The notes beneath the pieces are model-generated. The model made no database searches. It was not told the origin of the DNA and was given only the letters and a program-made list of their open reading frames with translations. A DNA stretch of 64,000 nt, taken from contig CP141139.1 of assembly GCA_035236585.1 (NCBI GenBank), positions 22,460,990 to 22,524,989 on the forward strand, written 5' to 3'. This document shows positions 30,670-42,372 of the stretch, piece by piece. This DNA is from Warburgia ugandensis. Its lineage: Eukaryota > Streptophyta > Magnoliopsida > Canellales > Canellaceae. Position 1 is the first letter of the stretch, and the number at the start of each line of letters is the position of its first letter. Both the position numbers and the translations under genes were made by a program.

Positions 30670-30835
30670 CTACTACAGCAAGCCTATTAGATCATATACG
30701 CATGCAATATCTACCCTTAATAATCTATAATACATAAAACAATCTCCCTGGGTTGACCACTTACCAACTTAGGTGAGGACATATTAATGTATTATCTATT
30801 TCTTTGCTTTGAAGTTGTAAACCCAGCCACCTGGT
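30670..30835. repeat. Dispersed direct repeat, copy B
   Basis: Second copy of the block at 29586-29821, about 1.07 kb downstream, in the same orientation and without the internal extra segment. Identity judged by eye is around 80 percent in the aligned parts. Confidence 0.65.
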
Positions 30836-31103
30836 TATTCAGTAAAAAGTGAAGATGCACTTTCCAATATTGAGGCCTTTTCACGATCTTATACGTTTCT
30901 TTCTCAACAGCAAGCAGAGGAGATGGAATCTGAAAATGCTTGAAAGGGCCTCTCAAGATGTTCGTGTTGAGAAGAAAATACAGAAATCAGCAAGGCAACT
31001 CGCAAGAATCTAGCTTGCTATGAATCAAAGAATTTGTGATCGAATAAGAAAGTATTACTGTGAATCAGGTGAAAAAATTGCTATGAATATGTGGTACATG
31101 AAG

Positions 31104-31190
<87 letters not shown>

Positions 31191-33281
31191 AGAGTCACAG
31201 AGAGTGGGAGAGAGAGAAAGGTGCAAAACGAAGATCGTTACCTAGAAAATGAAGCTTTCAAGCGAGATTAGCATCAGCTGCAAGACGCATGTCGTAATAG
31301 TGGTAGGGTAAGAGAGAAGGAGATGGGAAAGAGTGGTTTCAACAGAGCTCATGAAGGAGGAAGAGATTTCTCATCTGTTGCATTTTTGTTAGCTTTGGTT
31401 GGGTTCCCCATTCCGTTTTCTAGCAGCAAGGGCTCTTGAGAAAGTGAAAGAAGGAAAGCGAGAATGGAGAATCTGAGAGGTTGCACATAGAGGGTAAAAG
31501 TCGATTTTTTTTACTTGGGCAAGTAATGCAAATCCATTTTTCTCTCTAATTTAAGAAATGCTTAGTGTCAGATTCACAAGGGTTTTTCATAATTTTCCCT
31601 CACATTTTTCACATGCGTTTTTCCATTGGTATGTCAAGTACTCGTACGTCAAGTAACATATTTGTTAACCATAATTGGAACAGCTAAAGAGCAGCTTCTT
31701 TCTTAAAACACTTGGAAGGAGGAACATCCATTTCATCGAAAAACTGAGGAGCACTTCATCTGTTTTTAGAAGGCTTTTAAAAGACGTAGATAAGATTATC
31801 CACGGATAATAATCTTCAATAAAATTATTCAACGAATGAGACATCAACAAGTCAGTGACTACACAGACATGCCACGTAGGAACCAGTTAACATTGTTATG
31901 TTTTCTAACGGCGCATGATTCATTTTGACAAAAACATGGCTAGAACTGACAAATTGAAGAAGTGGAGATTTTTTTGGAAAAAGGTAAAAAAAATTTCGGG
32001 TTCTTTTTGATAATTTTTTCAAAAAGAAAGGCTATAGGTTGTCTGTTTTGGGAAAAACTTCTTTTTCATCTTTGTCGTGAGATATTGTTAAGCTACTTCT
32101 GTCTCTCCAAAGACAAAGACAGATGGGTATACATGGGGGTTTGCAAGATAAAAGGGCATTTGTGCTAATACCCCTAAAGCTAGGAGTACGAGTGATATTT
32201 GCTCTAATTATTTAAAGTTAGTTCTACTAGAATCCTCACTGATGACACCAATATGCTGTTCCTGACCCAGAAGCCAACACAAACCTTGTCAAAGGCAACT
32301 AAACTCCATGTGCGGCAAAGATGAGCACAAACTGAATTCCACAAGAAAAGGAGAAGCAAAATATGAACGGAAGAGTAACATGTTTCAGTAATGTTTGCCT
32401 GCCATAAGTTTGTGGAGAAACTGCAATACCTTACCAACCCATAATTGTAATTGTATTGTGCAAAAGAGGAGCGGATAAAAATAATTTGATCTTATTGTTA
32501 TATTTAAAGTAATTTAAGACCATCATGAAGAAGGGTAGTAGTCTGCAACACATGGAATAAAATGAGAATGTTGGTATAGGAATAAGAAGCTCCGGATTAA
32601 GTTATTTCTGGATTGTGATTTTTCCAGCCTTAAACCATGTATACAAATATTTAAGAACAAACATAATCTCAAGGTTTTAGCCCTATTTTACATATGTAAG
32701 AATAAATTAATACATGGTTTGTTTCTTTAGCGCCAAATACCCTCTTTGGTCTGATTCTAAAATAAGAACTTTGGGAAAGATAAATTACTTATCTTGGGGT
32801 TATATGCAAGTTCTTTTTGTTGTAATGTTAATAATAATCCCCTTAGGTGACATGCTGCAGGATAACTTTAGGAAGTAAAGAATACATTATTGTCGAGTAA
32901 CTCATTACCTAAGCTGCTTTCCACTTGAACAATATGCATATACAAATGATTATAATCATACAGAAGAAATGAAGCCAATAAGGAAACAAATGGGACCCTT
33001 CACCTGCTCAGGATTTGCAGACACACAAGTAGAAAGAAAAGAATTCGTCAGACAGCTGATTTCTCTTATTATAAGTACCATGTGGACTACCAGCTTTCTC
33101 TTTGACTTCATGATCGGATTCAGGCTTTACACAGATTTGCAGTCCCTGGCAGCAAAGGAGTCGTCTGGAGAACTTTAGGGACTAGATGTTTGTTCGGGAG
33201 CTTCTTAACTTGTGTTGAGATAGAACGCCTTGCTCCCCAGACTAAACATGAACAATTGGGCTTGGTGGGGCTCTTCGATTT
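30836..33281. other. Non-coding DNA including a GA array and the 3' flank of RhoGDI
   Basis: No gene recognised between the repeat block and the RhoGDI stop codon. The part nearest 33281 should hold the RhoGDI 3' UTR (minus strand). A plus-strand open frame at 32969-33178 has no recognisable domain and overlaps that flank. Confidence 0.4.
31106..31185. repeat. (GA)n microsatellite
   Basis: About 80 bases of uninterrupted GA, followed by a more degenerate AG-rich stretch to about 31217. Confidence 0.98.
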
Positions 33282-35101
33282 TTAGCAAGTCGAAGGCCAT
33301 TCTTTCCGGATATCAAAAGTGTAGTTAATTTCCAAGTAGCACTTGTCATCGTCATCAATGAGCTGAAACAGGTTCACAACGAGAACATTAGAATGTGAAT
33401 GTGATGAAGATGTTAACTACGGTACGAAAAGCTATCACTCCAGACCACGGAAGTGTTCCATGCACTGCTAGGGCTACACAACATACATGCATACTATTGG
33501 ATTATAAGTTGGGCCTCTGCTGAAGACACAACCAAGGCCTCTTATGCTTCTATGCAGAGATTGACCATCACAGAATCACACCAAACACAGATATCTTGAG
33601 AAACAATAGTGGAGACACTAGCTATACAGAGATAGACCATCACAGAATCACATCAAACCCACAGATTTTGATATCATTGTCATTTGTGGTGACTTAATTA
33701 TTTGGTCCAATTGATGTATAAAGTTAGCAAGGATTGAGACAACAATGCTATTATGCTCGAGTACCTTTGTTCTTGCTGAATATGATCCTCTAGCAAACAT
33801 TCCAGGAGTGGTCTCTTCTACCATCTCATGTACGTGAGGTTCTTGCTGAGGACTGAAGGTCCCTAGCATTTCTTTTGTGCTGTCCACTGAAATGAAACCA
33901 GATTCTATCAGATCAAGTATGCAAATTATCCAAAAAAAAGAGAAAATGGACGATACAATGATTATAACATTTGGGCCTAATCTAGAAGTACGAGGTAAAA
34001 GTTTGAAGATTATATCTGCTTTTCCATCCCAGTTTAGAAGAGACATTAAGTATTGGTAGAAACTGCTAGCCCAAATTGAGGAAGTACTTGCCCTTAACAC
34101 CAGTTTTCCAAACTGTGTTGGTATGTCTTAGGCTAGAGACAATGTTGTTGTAGACTTGAAAGGAGAATTTGAGCCTGTAACGGCTACCTTCTTTCAGTGT
34201 GAGCCATAAGCCCTTGGGATTTGGAACCGCAGGAATAGGAAGAGTCAGCTCAGGCATACGAGGTGATAGGATGGAAATGCCCAGGATCTTAATTTCCGGT
34301 TCTAGAGTTCCTAAACATGTAAAAAAAGGTTAAACATGACTAGAATTAGAAGCCCATTTTAATTGCTCAGGGATAAATTAAATATAGTCACTAGAAAGTA
34401 GAAGCATGAAAAAGTGATTGAAAATATTCTTAGAGCTCATTTCTACACTTTCATTATGAACAAAAATGAGAAAAAATAGACATGTCATTGAAATCTGCTT
34501 CCTATTTTATTATGTAACAGAACTCTTTTAAAGGAGAAATGAGTTTGGAAAGTTGAAACTAATAGGAAAGATCCAAAGAGCTAATTTATAGCTATTGGTT
34601 CATGAGAAGACTTATGTGGAAGCCCACACACTCATAGGTAACTTGTAAATCATTAACAGTGACAACATTGTGGATACAAACTCAGCATTTGAGTCCAAGA
34701 ATTTCCTCAAAAAAGGAAAAAAAAAGAAAAAAAAGAACTAAATTTCTTATTCCAAATTGCAAAGTTGAGGGGATCCAAAATGCAAAGATCTATTGCCAAT
34801 GACATTATCTATAAGCAAGAAATGTAGGTAAAAGATAAAACGAGAAAGAAAACTGGATACCTCCAATTGATTCCAAATCAACACTCCCTAGAAGCTGCTC
34901 CTTCCACCTTCTTAGGCTTTCATCTTCCTGAAAGCTCAAACAACATGAGGAAAAATTATAATAGGAGAGCCATGGATTCATCAAGCTCAACCTTTCATGA
35001 AGGAAAATATGAGAAGAAATGAGCTTTCCTTCATTAGGAACAGACCTTGTCCTTTTCGATTTGCTCTTTAAGAGAAAACATAGGTCCCGCATCAATCTTT
35101 T
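33282..35101 (-). CDS. Rho GDP-dissociation inhibitor (RhoGDI), five visible exons, 5' end cut off at a copia boundary
   Basis: RhoGDI extracts ROP/RAC GTPases from membranes and keeps them inactive in the cytosol. Minus-strand exons: 35101-35046, 34927-34861, 34310-34092, 33886-33765, 33362-33282 (stop TAA at 33284-33282). Phases match at every join and give about 181 residues. Family blocks are FSLKEQIEKDK, EDESLRRWKEQLLGSVD, NPKGLWLTLKEGSRYRLKF, NNIVSSLRHTNTVWKTGVK, VDSTKEMLGTFSPQ, MFARGSYSARTK and DDDDKCYLEINYTFDIRKEW, so the immunoglobulin-like GTPase-binding domain is complete. Plant RhoGDIs have about 230-240 residues; the acidic N-terminal 45-60 residues and the start codon are missing because the first visible exon runs into a copia LTR end at 35102. 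Intron 3 (34091-33887) starts GCAAGT, a GC-AG intron; the other three are GT-AG. Without an upstream start the locus is probably a broken allele, unless a start beyond the copia element is spliced in. Confidence 0.85.
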
Positions 35102-38100
35102 TGTTAGGGATCACAGAATTCTAACATTATCCCACTAGGTCCAAACATTTATAACTTTATAAATTCACAAATCTTAACATATTAGTCTAAAGCACTTTAT
35201 GCTCCAACAAAGAAATAAATTAAATAAATCATGGCGGTAATGTCTTTATAAACAATTATTACCTTCCATGTATTACAATGTAATTATCTTCTTTGAAAAG
35301 CCTCTTATGTGATATTTTATCTTTATGAATAAGCCTTAAATGCTTATTCTATGTCCAAAAATAAATATTTGTCATCCAATCATAAATGTATGCAAACAAA
35401 ATTGGAGACAAATTTAAGAATTTAGAGTTTCATTACCAATATATGCTACAAGTATAGCATCATAGTTCAAACAGAAAGTGACAAATGAGAACAAAGTCCC
35501 ATTCACATTACACACATTACATGATCCTTAAACAACTTTGGTGGCATGCCTTTCATCAACGGATCTGCAATCATCAGCTCAGTATGAATGTGTTCAATGA
35601 GCACTTCATTCCTTTTAACATGCTCTCTAACTGCTAAGAACTTAATGTCAATGTGTTTACTTTGACTCCTCTTATTATTCTTAGCAAAGAACACAATAGC
35701 TAAATTGTCACAATAAATCTTCAGTGGCCTAAAGATGGAATCAACAACTCGAAGCGAAGCCCAGAGATGAAACTCTTCAACTAAAGATCTTATTTTATCA
35801 CCTCAAAGTAAGAAATAAAATCACATTTCATAGTAGAAATAGCAATCAAAGATTGCTTTGCACTTTCCAAGATATAGCTCCTTCAGCAAATAAGAATATA
35901 TATCTAGATGTTGATTTGCGAAAATCAACACAACCAGCAAAGTTTGAATTTGAATATCCAACAACCTCCAAGTCATCGGTCCATCCATATGTAAGCATGA
36001 AATCCTGAGTCTCTTGAAGGTATCTCATGACCTTCTTTGCAGCTCTCCAATGATCCAACCTTAGGTTACTTTGATATCTTCCTAACATTCCAATTGCAAA
36101 TGCAATGTCTGGTCTAGTACAGACCTAAGCATACATTAGGTTGCCAACAACTAAAGCATAAGGAATGTTTTTAATATGTTCCCTTTCAAGGTCATTTTTG
36201 GGACATTGATTCAAGTTGAATTTGTCACCCTTAACAATAGAATGTTTCATCTAGAATCTCTCAAGAACCTTGTTGATATAGGCTTCCTAAGACAAGCCCA
36301 AGATATTTGAGACCTGTCTCTATCAATCTTAATGCCAATGACATAAGATACCTCATCCATATCCTTCATATCAAAGTTTCGAGAGAGAAACTATTTCACC
36401 TCATATAGCAATCCCATATTATTAGTTGCAAGCAATATGTCATCAACGTACAGGACTAGAAAAATGATCTTGCTCCTACTAACCTTATGATGTATACATT
36501 CATCCATAATGTTCTTTACGAAACCAAATGAAGAGATAACATTATGAAATTTGAAATACTACTGATGGGAGGCTCTTTTTAGTGTATATATAGACTTTTT
36601 AAGCTTGCAAACTAAATAATGACCATCACTTGAGACAAAACCCTCAGGTTGTTTCATATAAACATCTTCCTCTAAATCACCATTGAGGAATGTCATTTTC
36701 ACATCCATTTGATGTAAATCTAAGTCAAAATGAGCAATTAATGCCATAGTGATATGGAAAGAATCCTTTTTAAAAACAGGAGAAAATGTTTCTCGATAAT
36801 CAATTCCTTCCTTTTGTGTGAATCCTTTTGCAACATGTCTAGCCATGTATAGCTCAATGTTGCCTAATGAGTCTTTCATGGTTTTAAAAACCCATTTACA
36901 ACCAATGGTCTTCTCCCTATTAGGCAACTCTATAAGATCCCAGACTTGATTATCTGTCATAGATTCCATCTCATCTTTTATAACATCATGTCATAATTTA
37001 GATTTACTACTATTCATAACTTGTGAAAACATCTTAGGGTCATTTTTGGCACCAACATCATAGTCAGATTCTTGTAGGTAGACAATGTAATCAATAGAAA
37101 TTGCTCATTTTCGTACTCTATAGATCTTCTCAAAGGTACATCATTAGCCTCTTGTGGAGGCTCTTGATCAGCAACTTGTTGTGGTTGATGATCAATGGTA
37201 TCTACTAAAACATTATCATCCTAACTTAGATTTTCAACAACTGGTTGTTTAATATCCATCATATTTTGATGGCCATTATTAATAATAACCAGTCTACTAC
37301 TTGATGCAGGAGTTGGATTAGAAACATGATTTTTCTCAAAAATTAAGTTTTGAGGTAAATAACTCTCATTAACCACGTCATTCTCAAGAAATTTAGTATT
37401 TTTTTATTCCATAATTCTACTACTATTGGATGGACAATAAAATCGGTATCCCTTAAACTTTTCAACATATCCAATAAATATGCACTAATAGTCCTCAGGT
37501 CCAATTTCTTTTCATATGAATTATAAACTCTAACTTCAGCTTGACAACCCCACATGCGTATATGTTTCAAACTTTATTTCCAACCTTTCCATAATTCAAA
37601 TGGCATTTTAGAAACAACCTTAGTTGGAACTCGGTTTAATATATACACTGTTGTTTTTAGAGCTTCACTCCATAATGACAAAGGAAGATTGGAGTTGCTG
37701 AGCATACTCCTCACAGTAAACTTATTTTCTTCTTTCTGCTACACCATTTTGATCTAGTGAGCCAGGCAAGGTGTTTGTCAGTATGTATAATCTCTAATAT
37801 GTCGAACTCCTCTTAGCACCCTTTTTTGACTTATTGGTCTGCTTGCCTTTAACGCAGACCACACATGAATCAAAATCTATAAAATTAAGAGTCTCAAGAA
37901 CTCCATTTTTTACTAACCTTTTAATTCTATAAATGGAGATATGTCCTAATCTTCAGTGCCACAATATAGAGGATTTCTCATCCATGATGTTACGCTTAAT
38001 ACCAGAGCCATGCACAGTCATGACTTCATTGGAGACATCATTATTTAAATGAATTTTGAATAAACCATCATCCATTATGACATTTCCAATAACTACTAAA

Positions 38101-39919
38101 TTTTTTATATAAATTGAAGTAAGATTTATGAAAGTAGAAGGAAAATCTAAATGGCACAAGTTTATATACAAAAATCAAATTCTTAGAAAAGATAGGAATA
38201 TAAAAGGTTCTTTCCAAATCCAATACAAAACCAATTTTTAAAATTAGTCTATATATCCCCACAGCTTTAACAAGTGAACACATCCTGTTTCTTGAATAGA
38301 TGCTTCGTTCACTTTCCATTAGTCTCCTTTGGTTTAGAAAACCCTGCATGGTATTATAAATATGGATTGTAGAACCAAAATCAATCCATCATGTGGTATA
38401 TGAAACATCTACCATATTAGATTCATAACATACAAAAGAATTGAGATTACCTTTCTTTTCTAGCCAAGCCTTCCTTTTATGGCAATCTTTCCTCATGTGT
38501 CCCTTCTTTTTGCAAAAGAAAAACCTCATATCCTCCTTCTTGTTTGTATGGTCTATGGTTTTACCTTTTGTTTTCTTTTTGATGGCTTGCTTCTTGTCCT
38601 TTTTATGGATTGCCATATGTGTACTCTCACTTATCTCTTAAACTAATCTCTCTTCTTCTTGAATACACATGGTCAAAAGTTCATTAATTGTCCATTTCTC
38701 CTTATATTTGTTATATGAAATTTTGAATGGTCCATACTAAGAAGGGAGAGAGTTCAAGATAAAGTGCACTAAAAAGGACTCAGATTTCTCAATTTGTAGT
38801 GATTTTAGCTGAGTAGCTATGTCCCTCATCCTCATAATGTGCTAGCACACACCTTTAGTGCCAATGAGTCTCATAGATAACAAATTATTCATTAAGGTGC
38901 TAGCTAGTGCCTTATCAGATGACTCAAATTGTTCATCAATGACTTTCATAAGATCTTTGACATTCTCACATTCAGGTATCAACCCACAGATGCTAGTACT
39001 AATGCGAGATTTAATGAACATTAAACTCAAGCAATTAGATCGCTCCTACTGTTCATACATAATGATCTCGACATTGGTGCTAGAATCCATAATTTCAGGA
39101 GTCTCTTTCTTTTAAAGAGCATAGTCAAGATCCATGCACCCTAAATAAAGAAGAATTTTCTCCTTCCAGACTTTATAGTTGTCACCACTCAAATAGGGAA
39201 ATTTAGATTTTTCATCAGATAATATCAAAGGTTGAATAACTGCAAATAAATAAATAAACATGCATTCTAATAATTATGAGACATAATCCATCAAATATGA
39301 TGACAAGCTTACCAATGCAAGTTATATCAAATAAATATAAATCAGCATGTCATTAAAATCTACATGTGGGCAAAGGTTTTAACACAAAATTGATTCATTG
39401 ACATTTATGATGAAACTAGTAAATTATAAAATTTCTTAATGCCTCTGACCTAATTAAGAAATAAAATTAATTTTACTATTTCATCCTAATTAATCATAAT
39501 AATATAATAATTTTTCTATGGGGTAAAATTACTATATCAATATGTTAATTAGAATTATATGTCATTTTAAAGTTAATGTGATCAACAATTATATACTTAA
39601 TATATATATTTTCATATTTAAGGATGTTGTGGCTATTCCTCAAATATTACATACACATTAATCATATAACATCCAAATAATATTTTTCATATTAAGACAA
39701 TTCCATATAAGCATACCATAAATTAAGACTGAATAATTTATGATGCTAAGAATGTCTTGAATTAAGCTATAATTATTGACTAATTTAGAAGATTTTTCTA
39801 AATTAATAGTCAATTAATTCAAATATTCAATAAATAATGCAAATTAATTGAGGCCATTTCTTCATGTATAAAAGGTTTGAGAAACTTTATAAGGGTGCAC
39901 TATTTATTGCCATAAATTC

Positions 39920-40047
<128 letters not shown>

Positions 40048-40062
40048 ATATATATATATATC

Positions 40063-40879
40063 TTTCCTTTTCAACCTTAGCACTAATCCCATTTTTCTCT
40101 CCTCTCTCTTTCACCACCGACACTCCAAAGGTCAGGCTGTGCCCAATCTTTATCTCTTAACCGACAAGACTTCTCACTGGTTGTGCTAAACCAATAGTCC
40201 ATCCCACTAGCAAAGGCAATTTCGTAGATCACTATTGGCTTTGTCTGCATGCCAAAAATAGACAGGGAGAAAAGATTAGGCGTGCATAGTTGGACCATGC
40301 AACTGTGATGGTTGGTTGCACCCTCCCAGAAAACACAGACATGGATTATTTCGGTGGTGAAGATTAGATGCAAACGATGGAATCAATTGGTCTTCCATTA
40401 TGCAGATCCAACATTTTCTCCCTCTCTTCCAAAAATCAGCCACCATCCAAATCCTCATCAGTAATGGATTTGATGCAGTAAAATATCGCTGCAATTTTAT
40501 GGCAAGTGAGGTAATCCCACGAGAAAATGCAGGCATCAAGGAAATCTGGCATGTTGGCCAGGAAAGCAAATAGCTATAGAGAGAGGATAGGGCACAACCA
40601 GCCACATTAGGTGGCCCGTGTTGGTTAGCTTCATCCTGTGGTGTAGAAAAATTGAAAACATTGGGTGGGGTTTCCTGATTTTCAACAAGATTTCACCATC
40701 CATTTGTGTTTGGTTACTGATCAGGTAAAGAAACAGGGGAAAGGGAAAAGGCGTGGCCATTGCTCTGGCAGGCACGTCAGATTGGCAGTGCCGAAGTGAA
40801 AGAAAAAATAGTGAAATGGGTTTCTTCACACGGTGATGAAGATCGAAAGTGAGAAAACATGGGGTTAGATTAGACAGGT
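40063..40879. other. Unidentified segment of the copia leader
   Basis: Lies between the microsatellite and the importin-beta piece. Minus-strand open frames are present (for example 40605-40276), but no domain was recognised. Its base composition is less AT-rich than the copia pol region, so it may also be foreign to the element. That is only an impression. Confidence 0.35.
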
Positions 40880-41212
40880 AATCATCTTCCCTTGCATTAA
40901 GAAGGACCTCAAGACTAGCGTGAACCGGAGATGAGAGCTTTTCAGTAGATGGTGCTTCAAGTATGGACCCAAATGCAAAAGTGGCTGCCTCACAGCAATG
41001 CCAGTTTGGCTTTAGTACGTTGGACTTCACAAAAGGCATAACTAGGGGCAAAACTGCATCACCGATAGTTAGTTTTTTTTTTTTTTTTTTTCTTTTTTGC
41101 AACAAGATCCAGGCAGGTTCCACCTCCATAGACAAATTCCATACTTCATCATCTTGGTTCTGATCCTTGTCCTGTTTAAGTAATGTCTCAAGCAGCAGTG
41201 GAAGAAAGGGTA
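40880..41212 (-). pseudogene. Importin subunit beta-1 gene fragment captured in the copia leader
   Basis: Importin-beta is a HEAT-repeat nuclear transport receptor that carries cargo through the nuclear pore. The minus strand encodes PLLLETLLKQDKDQNQDDEV followed by WNLSM, then GDAVLPLVMPFVKSNVLKPN, then EAATFAFGSILEAPSTEKLS and SLEVLLNA. In the same order this is a contiguous stretch of about 100 residues of plant importin-beta, whose intact form reads LLLETLLKQEEDQDQDD, VPLVMPFVEANILKPDW and EAATFAFGSILEGP. The join between WNLSM and GDAV is frame-shifted and carries a T-rich tract (41069-41099 on the plus strand). The flanks on both sides have no importin similarity that I can see. It lies in the same orientation as copia, between primer-binding site and gag. 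It is a decayed fragment, not a working gene. Confidence 0.8.
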
Positions 41213-41481
41213 GTGGCATGGACACCCTTACTGTCTTAAGGTAATAAAGAACTACACCCTCTTATGTTGCCTTCACCTGATAGGGATCTATATTGAATGA
41301 TGATCATGGGCTTGTCGCTTGGTCTAGGAAGGAACTTGTATGGCCAGAGCTCCATGTTGCTCTTATGTTTGTTTACATCTCAATCTATCTATATTCATTC
41401 TTCAGATAGATGATTTCAGTAATCTATTAAACAAAAATGACAAAAATAGCTAGGCAGAGGAATTCTGCTCTGATACCACAT

Positions 41482-41742
41482 GTAAACCAATTTCTACATG
41501 TTTACAGTAATTCCGAATCAACAAGTGGAAGCAAAAATAGTTAGATTAGGAACTTACCTCTAGCCATTAGCAGTGATTCCTTTCAAGATCTTCTGATTCA
41601 TAGTAGTGGACGATGATGGAGAAGCGAGACCATTTTTGCATGAATCAAGGACCTTTAAAAGTGATGGTTAATGGTAGTTATAACACATGTTAAATACGTT
41701 AGATTTTGAATCCCAAGTGTTAGGGACCACAAAATTCTAACA
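41482..41742 (-). repeat. Copia 5' LTR, about 261 bp
   Basis: On the minus strand it begins TGTTAGAATTTTGTGGTCCC and ends GGTTTACA, two bases before the primer-binding site. The first 25 bases are nearly palindromic and recur at the low-coordinate edge of the element (35126-35102). Confidence 0.8.
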
Positions 41743-42149
41743 CCATTTTCTTCTAAAGTTATCTCCTTGTTTTCATTATTCCTCAATTTCCAACTAGAAA
41801 GAGCTCCAATGGCTAAAAGACATCAGACTAACGTCAACATTTAAAAGCCCCAGAAAGCCAAAGACCCACCAAAGGACAAAAGAAAAATGAAGAAAACAGA
41901 TGGCAAATGGCCACCACCAATAAATACTAAATTCAGCAGCTCTGCTTCTCTAACAGTATAGCAAAATTCCTTCCCAACAGAAAGATCCACAAAGGAAGTC
42001 ACAAAAAAGATGCAAAAGGAAAACTTCCTCGCACCAGAAAGGGAAAGAGAAAAAAACAAATCAGACCAATATCACAAAACCCCACAAAGTAGGAACTTGA
42101 GAAAATCCATAACAAGGTATAGAAAGAAAAAAAGGTAGAAACTATTTAA
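41743..42149. other. DNA between the copia LTR and the Harbinger element, possible RhoGDI N-terminal remnant
   Basis: Mostly unassigned. Directly beside the LTR (about 41812-41743, minus strand) one frame reads LAIGALSSWKLRNN and then ITLEENG. This could be what is left of the variable N-terminus of the RhoGDI gene on the far side of the copia insertion. The region is poorly conserved in the family, so this is a weak inference. Confidence 0.25.
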
Positions 42150-42178
42150 GGGGGGGTTTATTTAATTGCACATGTTTT

Positions 42179-42372
42179 GTGATATCTAAGATATGCCTCC
42201 TGTGATATCTCCTGCGATATCTTCTGTGATATCTCCTGCGATATCTTCTGTGATATCTAAGATACGTGTCATATGTTCTGTGATATCTTGTATGATATGT
42301 GAGATATGTGGTATTTGTTTTGTGATATCTTTGGCGATATTTTTGGTGATATCTTTGGTGATATCTGAGATA
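42179..42372. repeat. Left subterminal array of 12-base GATATC units
   Basis: Units of the form GATATCTCCTGC and GATATCTTCTGT alternate in the clearest part (about 42203-42254) and continue in degenerate form to about 42372. Each unit contains the palindrome GATATC. The long minus-strand frame rich in Arg, Tyr and His across it is only a translation of the repeat. Confidence 0.85.

Noticed and set aside
32969-33178. 69-residue plus-strand frame beside RhoGDI
   Set aside because: No family resemblance. It lies in the expected 3' flank of RhoGDI.
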